Below are positions 13,092 to 27,615 of a stretch of DNA of 64,000 nt, in pieces. The notes under the pieces are model-generated. The model was not told the DNA's origin, did no database searches, and saw nothing but the letters and a program-made list of their open reading frames with translations. Source of the stretch: Zychaea mexicana. Its lineage: Eukaryota > Mucoromycota > Mucoromycetes > Mucorales > Lichtheimiaceae. Both the position numbers and the translations under genes were made by a program. The stretch spans positions 62,001 through 126,000 of the forward strand of contig NW_026516757.1 of assembly GCF_025766255.1 (NCBI RefSeq). The letters run 5' to 3'. Position 1 is the stretch's first letter, and each line of letters starts with the position of its first letter.

Positions 13092-13999
13092 GTTTGTATG
13101 TTAAATGTATGAGAGGATAGAGAGAGAGGGGGGTGAGCGTGGAGAGGAGAGTAAGGGTATTGACGTGACAGGCTTAGATCGCAAAAAAGGGCTGTGCTAA
13201 AAAAGAAAACGTTGGGCTGGATAAGCGATGGCCAAGTTATAAAAAAAAAAGTCTCGAGAATGGGGGGAATGGATAGCCCGAAACCCAAAATTGAAGATGA
13301 AAACGTGTCACAGTTGCATAGTCAAGCCACACCAGTAACTAACACACTCTCACTCCGACCACACGACATGTGCTGCATCAATTTGTGCCTCAAGGAAGAA
13401 AAGCGTAGCATTAACTTTAGACGTCATGCAAAGCACATTTGAGCAATACCATCTTTTTTTTTTCTGCAAGTAATGCTCTACCCAATAGTGGCTGATATAG
13501 CCACTTTAAAGTGTGATAGGTGCAAAAGTGCTGATGGCAGCGACAAGAAAATGAATTCTCGAGCTGTTGTGCGGCCACTGCTGCTTTACTTGGGGAATAT
13601 ATACAATTTGCTATCATACGATTCATACAAACATATACCCGTCTGGAGATATGTCGATGAGGGTGTGTATCTATATACGTACTACTATTACTTATTAAAG
13701 ACATGGTCCCGTTGACAGTAAAAGCAAACCCCAACTTCGGGGACAAGGCAAATTCTGTATAAACCCCGTATTGGGGCCTACGTCGGCTTGCATGAGATCT
13801 CGCTTGAGTCAAGCCGTGACTTTCCGCCCAGCTTTTTTACCTGAAAAGGTAGGTTCTCCCCCTCGCTCTACCTCTCTCTCTCTTTTTTTTTTTTGGTCAC
13901 CACACCGTTTGTCCTCTATATTTTTTCCTCGTTCTCTTACCTTCTCCGTTAACTCATCCCCCATTTCAGTCCCATTTGCACACGCTGTGACTACAAGAG
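13092..13999. other. Intergenic region between divergent MAK16 and RXT3-like genes
   Basis: No supported gene. The open frames on both strands are short and low in information. A pyrimidine-rich tract at about 13865-13890 precedes the RXT3 start, as expected for a leader. Two short GC hairpin-like palindromes lie near 13728-13770 (CCCCAACTTCGGGG and CCCCGTATTGGGG); their role is unknown. Confidence 0.5.
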
Positions 14000-16501
14000 A
14001 TGAGCGACAGACCACCAGGAACCAGTCCCGCTAGTGATTCCGCCAATGGATTCACTACCACCACCCTTGGGAATGCAGGGACCACTGCGGGGTCGGCAAA
14101 GGCCACTTCACCCGATCAACCCAGTCGAGCTGCCACGACCTCGCCTGTCAAGGACACGTCTGGTCCTCCTTCAGTGACTAATGGCAATGGCACAGTTCCT
14201 AATGCTTCTTCACCAGGTAAACAGACCATACATACACACGTTAGCAGCGTGTTTTAAAAAAGAGAGAAACGTTGAGTGTTTATGTAACAAATTTGTAGGG
14301 CTCGGAACAACTCGTTCGACCATACCAGCATTCTCGACTTCAAAAACCCTTTATAGTGCGCCTTATGATACACCTGGCATGCGCATGTCGGTGTCGGCCG
14401 TATTGGCTGGTAGTGGTCGAGACTCGACGTTTTATCGAGGTGTATCGTTCTCCCCTTCACCACGACCAGCAACAACAGCAACAACTAGCCAACAACATCC
14501 CATATCACCGCCAGCATCGTCATCATCGTTGTCGTCACTGCCACCACCGCCAAACTACGATAAATCATCGATGCTCAAAGATGACAAGGCATTGACCAAT
14601 GAACAGTTGGTACGTGCATTAACATCGGTACCTCTTTCCGGTTCAGCAGGCGGTGGTGGTAACACCAACAAAGCATCGTCATCACCGACGTCGTTGTCCT
14701 CATCGTCGGCAACAACCGATGCAAAATCGCAAAAGATAGGAAATGCTCTAGCAGCTGTTGCAGCCACTGTTGCACAAAGAACACCTGTCCCATCATCATC
14801 ATCATCATCATTGTCGTCGTCTTCTTTAGCAATACCATCTACTACAACACCAGCTCCGACAACTGGTGGTTCCTCTGTAGCAGGAGCAGGAGGAAATCAG
14901 AAGAGTAGCAATAGCAATAGTACGCCTCCAACAGCAACAGCGGCGGCAGTGACAGCCATCGGTAATCTGGCAGCAAATATCAGCACTCTTCTGCAAGCTA
15001 CTACTGCTACAAATGGGAACCAGCAGCAGCAGCAGCAACAACATCATCATAGTCCGCAAGCACACCACCACCAACAATCATCCACTACAGAAAGACGACG
15101 TTCGAGCGCATTACAGCTGACGCAAATGCTGGATCAAGCGATACTACTTGGTGTACAGAATAACAGCAACAAGAGCCCGGTACAAGATACAGTAACCGGA
15201 CAAGGACATGCGTACGATGCATCGCCGTTAAAGCTCAAGGGCAAACCCAGTGGTTCTAAAGAGGAAAAGGCAAAGGAAGAAATCAAAAGACTGCAACGGA
15301 CAGTAAGAAGTGATAAAACATGGGAAAAGCTACAAGGACTGACGGAGAGACGACTTGGTAGGCTTTTTCCTTCTTATGGGAGAAGGTTTTGGATGGAATT
15401 GATTGACTGACTGATGGGGGAATTTATTTAAGGCTCTTATCTTTATTCGCCCGGAATGTTGCTTCCGATCAACGAATCACAATTGAACGGACTAGTGGAG
15501 GTGGTGATACCTGCAAGATACCTGACATATGAGAACCCGCAAGTCAAACGAAAAGCTGTATGGGGCACGGACATTTATACAGACGATTCTGACATTGTGC
15601 CAAGTAAAGTAGCTGTTCCCGTTTGTAGTATTCAAAGGCTTATGGGATTACACAAAAGCGCTCAACCAGACTTTTATAGTGATTGTTCATTCTGGCAAAT
15701 ACGAAATGACATTTGTGGAACCTGACATTGATCCACGCGACCCGTTCTTTTTGGCACTCGGTGCTGGTGCAGCCGACGTGATGATGCAAGGGGACTATTA
15801 CAAGAGAAATGGCAACAAAAGGTTGCGGCCGGGGGAGACTAGGGATGATGTGGTACCCGATCATGATTTAAAAGTGACGCTTCGTGTGATGCCAACGCTT
15901 AAACGGTACACTGGCACCATCCGGCACTATATTGCGTCAAGGACATGGAGTGGGAACCATGATGGTGCAAGTTATTGGGTCGAGCAGGTGGAGAAGATCC
16001 AGGTAAACTACCTTTCTTTTTTCTAAAAAGCATCGCTACAAAACAAAAAAAGGCTGAACCGGGCTGGGGGGGGGGCCTTCTTTTTTAGCGAGGCGAGGCT
16101 CAACCCAAGGGCCGGCACGGGATCAAGGCCAACATGACGAAATATGCCTATGAACGATACCTGACGGTGGGGCCACCTGCATCTGTAAAACGACGGTGGC
16201 AACAGCTCGACCAAGAGGAAGAGGAGCCTGCATCTCCTGCACCCAGTGCGTTCAAGAGATCAAAGTCAAAACCCAAAAAGAAGGTCAGAGTTGTGTCGCC
16301 GCCACCCCGTCCTGCTGCTGCTGCTGTTGCTGAGCAACCCGCGTCACCTGCTCCGTACACGACTAGCCGTCGGCGTGCACGGCGCACAGCTGCCAAGGTA
16401 GGATGATGAAACAACCCCGGGGGGGGGGGGAGATTCCATGTGTCAAATTTCTTGGCAACTCAAGTGTTTTTCTTTCCATCCAGGGCAAACGACAAAGCTA
16501 G
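14000..16501 (+). CDS. RXT3: Rxt3-domain protein, Rpd3L histone deacetylase complex subunit
   Basis: Six exons in frame (14000..14216, 14299..15357, 15433..15603, 15680..16002, 16089..16397, 16484..16501) give 698 residues. The first 410 residues are low-complexity, rich in Ser, Thr, Pro and Ala with Gln and His runs near residue 300. The Rxt3 domain follows (about residues 430-610), with VVIPARYLTYENPQVKRKAV, WGTDIYTDDSDIV, IVHSGKYEM and a segment ending in IRHYIASRTWSGNHDGASY. The C-terminal 100 residues are basic and Pro/Ala-rich, and the last exon codes for five residues. In yeast, Rxt3 is a small subunit of the large Rpd3 histone deacetylase complex. The domain call is strong; membership in such a complex is inferred from the family. 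Confidence 0.88.
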
Positions 16502-16870
16502 AACAAAAAGACTCCTTTCAATATATTTTGCAGAAGCACCTCCTCCTCTCCTCCCCTCCCCCCTCACACCGCGTACATTATACATCTTTCTTGCGATCAA
16601 CTTCTCTCTGCTGTAATTATAACAAACCAAACTAGTGTATGTGTGTATATATTATGCATCGTTTCGTTCGCAATAACTTTTCAAGTCCGTTCAGCTTTTT
16701 CGTCTTGTCACACGCACAGAGCAAAACGGGGGACCCTTTGTGTTGCCGAGAACCTTGGCTCTTGCTTTCTTCTTTCTTTCTCTCTCTCTCTCTCTCTCCC
16801 TCTCTTTTCATTCTTCTTCTTTGTACAATCTGCAATACATTTGCACAGATACTCTAAACTGTAATCGGAC
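16502..16870. other. Intergenic region with CT-rich tract
   Basis: A pyrimidine tract with alternating CT at about 16774-16806 lies 65-95 nt before the TVP18 start codon and is probably part of its leader or promoter. Nothing else is recognised. Confidence 0.5.
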
Positions 16871-17896
16871 ATGGGTTTCTTTGACGAATTTGCTTCAAGA
16901 AACTTTTCGCTTTACGCGCAATGGTAAAAATACATGTAAAAAAAGGAACGACACGTAACAATAGTACTATAAAAGCAAAATGCTCACTGTACCGCACCCT
17001 CTATTTCTTTTCCCTACAATGTCTAAATTAGGTTGGGTCTCATCTCTTTGATTTGTAAGTATGCACGGCAAAGACATGACCTCTCTCTTTTTTATATATT
17101 CTTGTAATATCTAACGGAATATTTAGTGCTGGTTGTGCTCGGCGTTTTCTCACTGGCCAGCAATCCTATCTTTGCTATTATTGGATGGTAGAGTATAGAA
17201 TATAGATGTGCATAGTGTGGAAACAGGAAACGCGCAACTTTTTATTTTGCAATACGAAACTCATCACACAATAGGGTGTTTGCATTCGTTCTGGTCTTTG
17301 TTGAGATCCCATTATGTACAAAGGTGGAGTATAGCTGTGATTGAGAAGGAAAGGGGTTTACAAGAAACAAGAGTAGTTTGTTGCTGGAACTAACAGTGTA
17401 AAAAATACTTTTTCTTTTCAGTTCTGCCCTACCAGCCCCAAGTTGTAAGTATTTCGGATTATTGGGAGGGTGGGTTGTTGGAGAAATACAACGTCATTAG
17501 AAGCTAACGAGGTTTTTGTGTGCAGTGATAACTTTGTTGCCAAGTTTGAAAACTCGTACTTGAGAGGAGCCATGTACCTGATGTAAGTGTCTTAGGTTGT
17601 AGTTTTTTTTTTCTATCTGTGTGACAAAAGTTGACGGGAAGATCTTTGTAGTATGGCCATCGTCATGTTCCTTTCCACCCTCATCAACGAAACTGCATTA
17701 ATTGCACCAGCAGTCACTCTGCTGTTGACCTTTATTTCTTATGGTAAAGCATCCTTTGGTTTATGGAAAGTGTCATAAGGGTCTTGAGAGCATGTAATGA
17801 ATTCATTTCTCTTAAATAGCTATTGCGGGTCTGAAGCAACAGCCTCATGCTAGCTCCAAGATGCTTGGTGGCACTGGTGTCGATAATGTCGTATAA
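16871..17896 (+). CDS. TVP18: Golgi apparatus membrane protein Tvp18
   Basis: Eight very short exons (16871..16923, 17032..17054, 17127..17187, 17275..17323, 17422..17444, 17526..17582, 17652..17743, 17820..17896) join in frame to 144 residues. Two of them are only 23 nt. The protein starts MGFFDEFASRNFSLYAQWLG and has four hydrophobic helices. It carries the family centre VEIPLCTKFCPTSPKFDNFV, then SYLRGAMYLIMAIVMF and a final helix ending in SYAIAGLKQQPH. Tvp18 is a small tetraspan protein of the late Golgi found with Tlg2-containing vesicles in yeast, and its exact role is not known. Because no exon exceeds 92 nt, the gene is easily missed by ORF-based searches. Confidence 0.92.
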
Positions 17897-18210
17897 TTCT
17901 CCCGCTTGTTTTTTGAGCTACAATGTACAGAAACCTCTCTCTCTTTTCCCCGCTTATTATAAATCGCTTTAAATGATGTAGTACAATACATGCAACTTGA
18001 GCCCCGTCATCTTTTATACGCCCTTCTATATCTAAAACCTAAATATTACTCTGTAAAATCAATCAAGAACCCCTCCAATCAACAATGTATATTTTATCCC
18101 TCTCACATCTTACATGTCAAGACTCTGTAATGGGACAATGCGTTTATAAGTTGGAATAATTGGTATTGATGCGAAAATACCGTAATGATCTATAGTATGT
18201 TATTATGTTT
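17897..18210. other. Intergenic region between convergent genes
   Basis: This is the shared 3' flank of TVP18 (plus strand) and the HDHD3-like gene (minus strand). It is AT-rich and shows no coding signal. Confidence 0.5.
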
Positions 18211-19660
18211 TCATGCAGGTACAACGACCGTGGTGGTGTCTGTAGTAGTAACAGTAACTGTAGTAGTATGTTCTCGTGTTGATGTTGTTGATGCAGTGTT
18301 GACAGCTTGCTGGTGATAATGGTCATCCGCCTCTCCGATCAGGAACTGACACAGCTCATGTAAACTCGTGATAAACTCAGGGATTTGACTGGTGGTATCT
18401 GATGAACTTCGTCTTGGTGTTGGCGTTGGTGGCGATACCAGCTTTGACGACACAACGTGTTCTTTATCGGATGCTAATGTTAAAAGATGTATGGGTTATG
18501 TTGCTTCGTAACTATACAGTCTAATTAGATATAACATATGCCACATACATCTATCCAACAGAGTAGCATGCCATCCCGCATCTAACGCTCCTATTGTGAC
18601 ATTAAACAGGCAATATTAGCAAAACGTTCTCCCTTTGTTGTAACCTTTTTTCTGCTACACGTATATATACCATTGTAATCCCTATCGACAATAGAAGAAA
18701 TGTGACGGATAATGTTAGCTATTAAAGATAATTATCATGGGCCAATAGATCTTATTTACGTCTCAAGATCGTCACCAACATGCAACGCTTCTTCGGGCCG
18801 TACACCAGCTTCTTGAAGCGCCTTTTCATACATCCGTTTATCAGGCTTGTCGTAGCCGACCATACAGCTTGGTAAGATGAAATCAAAGTATTGCGCCAGC
18901 CCTAATCCTTCTAGAACGGATACTAAAAACAGGTTGTCCACTTTATGAGAAAAAGCGGATCGTAGTGTATATACATTAGAGAATGGGATCGTTACGTTAC
19001 CTACTGTCTCATCAGAATTACTCAACACACCCATTTTGTATCCTTTTTGTCGTAACTGAATCAACGTTTCGCGTACTTCTGGAAATACAGTATAGCCTTC
19101 GGCTGTCGCAAATCGAATAAACAGAGCATCGAACACTTTGTCATAGACCGGATCCAAAACTATGCATTTGTTTGTTTGTTTTTGTTATTTCAATCCATTT
19201 ATTGATTAGACCTTTTCTTCTCCCTCTTGATTGTACCTTGTTTACTGACACCTGCCCCAATATACGTTGCATAGATCAGCTAATTTGCATAAAGAATGTC
19301 AGCTCAAATGTCATTTTCTTTGACATTACCCTACTCACTGAGACATACCTCTTCCCACCAGGTGCGTGTTGTCTTGCCCACTTGGTGTCCATAAAGTGGG
19401 TAGCGTTGGAGCTGATTGTTGAATTCCACACCGAAATTTTGACTTATGGCCGCTTTTGTCACTTGAACGCCATGTTTCACAGCTTCTTCAGCCTAATATG
19501 TTGCGTGTGTGTGTGTGTGTGTGAGCGAAAGACCGAGATTCAGAGGAAAGAAAGAAAGAATAAATAGAGCATATTTTACATATTGTAAGGATACAGAGCC
19601 GGTTGGTTTGAACAATGTCAAGTATGCGTCGAATGTGACAAGTCGAATTCTGCATGTCAT
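18211..19660 (-). CDS. HAD-superfamily hydrolase, HDHD3-like
   Basis: Eight exons (19580..19660, 19349..19492, 19237..19279, 19001..19159, 18760..18922, 18671..18681, 18549..18590, 18211..18473) give 301 residues in frame. HAD motif I is LVTFDAYLTLFKP (one of the usual aspartates is Ala-Tyr, so DxD reads DAY), motif II is GVLSNSDE, motif III is the Lys in GYDKPDKRMYEKAL, and motif IV is HVGDDLETDYNGAL, which is created across an 11-nt exon. The cap region includes RTWWEE as in animal HDHD3. A Ser/Thr-rich tail of about 80 residues is extra. Because the second motif-I Asp is missing, as in HDHD3 proteins, phosphatase activity is uncertain and the substrate is unknown. Confidence 0.87.
19505..19523. 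repeat. (GT)n microsatellite
   Basis: Nine GT units lie inside the first intron of the HDHD3-like gene (19493..19579). Confidence 0.9.
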
Positions 19661-20267
19661 GGTTGGTTCTGCGTTTGTTGAGAGGGCGAGGGGACGGTAG
19701 GAAGAAGAAAGAGGAAGCATGCCTTCTTGGCGCCCATGATTCTACAAAAATAACCGATCCGAGCACATATCACTAAGGGCACAAGCTTTGGTACTTGCGG
19801 TACATGGTATTATAAGCACAACGAAAGATATGTGGTGGGTATCGTATGGTGTATGAAGCACGGTCGATAACAGCGGGCTTGCGGGTTATACTCAATGTGA
19901 TACATTCCATGATATGTAAAATAAAAACCTTAAACAGCTCTTTATCCCTTCTTTGTCCTGGATCCCATATATTCCTTCCTGACAACTGCTCGTACTGGAG
20001 TTCCATACCGACATACAATTTTCAACCCATTTACTTTTTGTTCTGACGGTGTTTCCGGGAGGGGGACACGCAGCATTACTTTATTATACTGTTGGGAAGA
20101 TTTTGGCTTGAGATTGGCGAGGAAAGGGAATTGTGAGGAGAGAGAGAGAGAGAGAGAGTAGTAGTAGAAGTAAGAAAAAAAAAGAAAGAAAAGAGTGAGA
20201 GAGGTTTAATAGAGAAAAGTAAAATAGCACACACACTTCTCGCTTAACAGCTTTTCCTCTTTTTTCT
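19661..20267. other. Intergenic region with interrupted 89-codon reading frame
   Basis: The stretch lies between the HDHD3-like start and the tropomyosin stop. On the minus strand, 20076 down to 19810 reads as an ATG-to-stop frame of 89 codons, interrupted by TAA at codons 45 and 49. The two halves have ordinary protein-like composition (VCRYGTPVRAVVRKEYMGSR; YHIEYNPQARCYRPCF). I do not recognise a family. A (GA)n tract runs from about 20138 to 20158. Confidence 0.45.
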
Positions 20268-20865
20268 TTACAACTCATCGAACTGACGTGCCAATTCATC
20301 CAACTCTGCCTTGGCAGTCTTGTACTTTTCCTCAAGCTCTTCATGCAACTGTTCCTTTTCAGCAAGTTCGTTCTCCAAAGAGCTTACGCGACGCTCGGCA
20401 TCTTCGGCCTTGAGATCAGCTTCATTGAACCTGCAAAGTAATTATACTCAAGTTTAGTACATGCACACAAACACATGGCAAGTCCATCGTGCGTTCCAAT
20501 CCCTTTCTTATGTTGCAGTCGTTGGTTCCACCCAACCACCCATTGTTAGTTTATCAAGAAAAAAAAAAGATGCATTACTTGGATGACATATCCCTGAGTT
20601 GACCTTCGGTCTTTTCCAATGACTCTTCGAGATTCTTGACTCGGATTTGCAAAGACAACAGTTCGTGGTCCTTGGCAGTGTGTTCCGATTCGAGCTGCTT
20701 GACCTGGGCCTCGAGTTCATCAGCACGCTGGTTGGCCTCATCGGCTTCGCTGCGAAGAGTGGCAAGTTTCTAGAAGAAGAAGTTTTGTCAATAAATTGAA
20801 ATTATTTGCAGAAACCATAAAAAAAAGTAGGGGGTTGCAATCCTTACCTCCTTGAATTTTTCCAT
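20268..20865 (-). CDS. TPM1: Tropomyosin, short form
   Basis: Three exons (20848..20865, 20579..20769, 20268..20430) join in frame to 123 residues. The whole protein is one predicted coiled coil with regular heptads and no Pro: MEKFKEKLATLRSEADEANQ at the start, ADLKAEDAERRVSSLENELA in the middle and a KAELDELARQFDEL C-terminus, matching fungal tropomyosin end sequences. Fungal tropomyosins are usually about 160-200 residues (S. pombe Cdc8 161). This one is about 38 shorter in the N-terminal half, and neither intron contains coiled-coil sequence that would fill the gap. It would bind along actin filaments and steady formin-built cables. The start is the only ATG that preserves the conserved acidic/basic N-terminus. 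Confidence 0.88.
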
Positions 20866-21851
20866 GATGTGTTGTAAGAATTAGGTGAAGAAAGAGGAAA
20901 AGAAAAGAAGAGAGAGTGCCGCGCCCAGCCAACCACTTTAGTATCTGGGGCAACCGCCCCGCCGTCCGCCCCCCCTTCCTTCCATCCTTCTCACTCCTAC
21001 TGGCCAATCGAATCCCGTGCCTGGGCTAATAGCTGGGCTTCTTGCTATAAAAAAAACACATGTTTGCGAACGAACGACAATAAATAGCAGCAGGCCTCGT
21101 TTTTTTGGTTCTTTTGGCTTCCAGCGCATATAAGAAGAAAGAAGCAGACTGCACGCTGCTTTCCCTTTGTTTTCTTGCTTGCGTTGCAGAAGAAAGAAAG
21201 AAAGGCCAGTGATCGTGTTCTCTCCGCAAATAAAAAAAGGGCGGCTGCAATACATATGCTAGACGCTGATCTCTATTGTCACGCAACCACATCATATGTG
21301 CCATCATGCCACTCGTTGTACTGTGATAAGTACATGCTTTGAGCTCGATAAGGGCTCTCTTTTCCTTGTTGGATCGTCGTCAAATCATGTAGTGCATAAT
21401 TCTAGCATAGTTGATGACCCCACGGCCACATTCTTCGCGTGCGCTGGGTATATGTGAAATCAGTACACAGATCTAAATCATAGACTACAGATAACATGCC
21501 ATACACACTGGCAGTGTGCCACTCTATGTGACGTATGACTAGCTAAACCTTCTTTAATCCGGTTGTTCCACGATATGCGAGTTGGTTGTTGGACTGTCCT
21601 TGGGTGACTTGACAAAATCTTAAAGTGCCTTAAAAAAAGCGGGAAACTCAGCATTTTCTTTCTCTTTCTTTCTCCCATCAAAAAAAGAGCGCGCGCTCTC
21701 TTTCTCTTCCTCGCTCCCACCTCCTCCTCACCAATTCACCATCCTCAGTGTATATACATATACCCTCACCTTTTAATTCCTCTTTTTCAATTCTCGCTCA
21801 TTCCCCCCACATCTTCAAGAGCAATTTATAGCACGCTATCTGATATTTATC
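20866..21851. other. Intergenic region between divergent tropomyosin and ING genes
   Basis: No supported gene. CT/GA-rich and poly-A tracts occur near both start codons, at about 20880-20915 and 21655-21800, as expected for leaders. Open frames here are low-complexity. Confidence 0.5.
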
Positions 21852-23115
21852 ATGAGTGCATCCATAGCCGATATTTTCGAAGATTACGTAGAAAGTAAGG
21901 ATCTCCTTTACTCTCTCTTGCAAACAGCATCTATCGGGATAACAGCAAAGGCCTTCTCCAAACAATTTATTTTTAATTGTTTTTCTTTTCTGTGTAATCT
22001 AATATATGCTTTTTCAAGGTCTTCAAAATTTACCCGGAGAGATCGATCAAAATATGCAAGAGCTGCGCAATATGGATGAAGACTTTCAACGTAAAAAAAA
22101 CCCAACATTATTATTTTTTTCTTGCGTGAATGGTGATGATGATGGTGATGATAATGGGATAACTGAAAGGCAACATTACGCATACATAGGGATTCGTGAA
22201 ACATATACAAAACATCGACGATCCTACGCCAAAGTCTTACGTACAAACAACGCCAACCCACCTGTCAACTTTGCAGCATCTCGATTACAACTCGATAAGG
22301 AATATAAAAGCGCAGTACAAAAGCAAGATCAAAAGATTGAGTTAGCATTGCGCATGTACGATCTCGTTTCAAAACACATTGAACGTATTGATTCACAAAT
22401 GGCAAAAAGTGGCCTTGATGGAGGCGATTGGATTACAAATAGTGGTGGTGGTGGTGCTGCTGCTGCTACAATGAATGCAACGTCGACAGCAACAGTAAAT
22501 TCAGGAGCAACCACGAATGGAAGACGAAGGCAACAACACCCGTCTAACAGTGCATGGGATGATGGCAGTAGTTGGAGGACGAATGGTGCCGAAAGTGGTG
22601 GTGGTGGTCCAAGAAAACGATCTTCATTGGGACCTTCATCTGTTAGGAAACGGTATGTGTTCCTCTCTCTCTTAAATAAAGGGAAATGATGGACAGAATC
22701 GTTCTGTGGCGGGCAGATGGGTTTATTGATTTGATTATGCTGATTGTGGATAGAACACATCATTCTTCAAGGCCGACGCCATCAATAAGTCATCACGGAT
22801 CCTTGGCAGAACTGGAAATTGATCCCAATGAACCTCGATACTGCATCTGCAACCAAGTATCGTTCGGTGATATGGTTGCGTGTGATGGAGAAAATGTAAG
22901 TGCTATCTCCATTCGCTTCAAACATGCACTATGTACAGCATCATCAGACTAATGCTGACTTGAATCCCATCTGCTAGTGTGAGAAGGAATGGTTCCATTA
23001 CGCTTGTGTAGGCCTCGTCGCACCTCCCAAGGGAGCATGGTACTGTGATGATTGCGCAGACGCAGCAAACGGATATCGAAAACGACTGAAGGGATTGACC
23101 GAAGATATCGCCTAG
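21852..23115 (+). CDS. ING-family protein with C-terminal PHD finger
   Basis: Five exons in frame (21852..21894, 22019..22090, 22190..22652, 22754..22895, 22978..23115) give 285 residues. The N-terminal ING domain (residues 1-110) has IFEDYVESLQNLPGEI, then helices with QELRNMDEDFQRI and DKEYKSAVQKQDQKIELALR. A Gly/Ala/Thr/Ser-rich linker follows. The C-terminal PHD finger has the C4HC3 ligands in RYCICNQVSFGDMVACDGEN, CEKEWFHYACVGL and WYCDDC. Such ING proteins (yeast Yng1, Yng2, Pho23) read H3K4me3 and belong to histone acetyltransferase or deacetylase complexes. Which complex cannot be told from sequence. Confidence 0.93.
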
Positions 23116-23524
23116 CCCACAGTGTACATCCCACTCTCCCACTCCCATCACTTGTCTTCACCGGATGCAGCACACAACCTTACTGAACAAAAAGAAAACG
23201 TAACAACAAAACCAATGTAGATACCATACTTATACTCGAGGCCTTTTTTTTTTCTTTCTTGCACCTTTCTTTTTCTCGTCCTTTAAGAAAGAAATTCACT
23301 CTCTTGTGTCCCTGCAGGAGACATTTAGGCCCTTGAAACCCTTGTACTTAAAAAAAGAAACCGTCATTCTAACAGAAATGAAAGACATGCTATGCATATT
23401 TGTGTATATTTTGCACTAAAGAGAAGAATCGTTGTAATGTGGTGATGGAAAAGGATGGGGGATAGAGTGTTTGAATGAAACAAAAAGATGCGATGAGGAA
23501 AAAGAGAGAAAGACAGAAGATATT
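23116..23524. other. Intergenic region between convergent genes
   Basis: This is the 3' flank of the ING gene and of the phosphofructokinase gene. It contains homopolymer tracts only, and no coding signal was seen. Confidence 0.5.
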
Positions 23525-26791
<3,267 letters not shown>

Positions 26792-27615
26792 GATGAGGAT
26801 GCTATCTACTGTAGGAGGAGGAAGATGATCCGCTGGTCTGGCTGTGGTGGTGGTGGTGGTGGTGTCGTTGTTTTTGACACAGCAAAAAGATGAAGAGAGA
26901 GAAAAGAAGAAGCGGAAAAAGAAGCGCGTAAACTGAATTTTGCGGGAAAAATAAGGAAACAAAGCCGATGAAATGCTTAAACACAGAAGAGTGAGAGAGA
27001 TGATCGCGGTTGATGAAAAAATTATATACGCACTAAGAGGGCCCCCCAAAATTCCATCGGCGTGCGGCGTGAGGACACCATCCACACCGACACACTGAAA
27101 TATGATGGGTGATGCTGATTAGATAAGAAAAACACGGTACCCTTTACTTCTTTCAGCCCGATCTCTATGCTCTCTATCTTCCAGTGTGCATTGTGGGAAA
27201 TATAGAAAAAAACACGCGATTATAGTAGTGCAGTTGTTGATGATGCTATACGGCTTGCTGATACGCAAGATCACACCATACACTCAACAATAACAATTGA
27301 AAAGACAGGCTTTTTGGATCGGGCTGGTGTAACCCAGCGAGCGGAGAGAGAGAGAGAGGGGAACCCTGCGATTCATTGACATGACGTAAACGAAGCGACT
27401 ATATGTGATGCTGATTAAGTAACAAATTTACAATACAAAAGGAAGATAAGATGCGAAGGAAATGACAACAATGCGGATAAGAAGAGAACGGAACGAGTAG
27501 TGTGAAGAATGGAAGGGGAATGCTTTGGTGTTCTTTCTAGATAGTTGGTGTAAAATATATATATAATAAAGCAAAAGTGTAGTGAGTAGTAGTGTATGTG
27601 GCATATATGCTGCTT
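26792..27615. other. Intergenic region (phosphofructokinase promoter side)
   Basis: This lies upstream of the phosphofructokinase start and downstream of the carrier stop; both genes run leftward. It has GA-rich tracts (about 27340-27360) but no coding sequence or binding site I can name. Confidence 0.5.

Noticed and set aside
13720..13775. GC-rich hairpin pair considered as a structured RNA or tRNA
   Set aside because: The stems are short and unlinked, with no tRNA arms or T-loop consensus.
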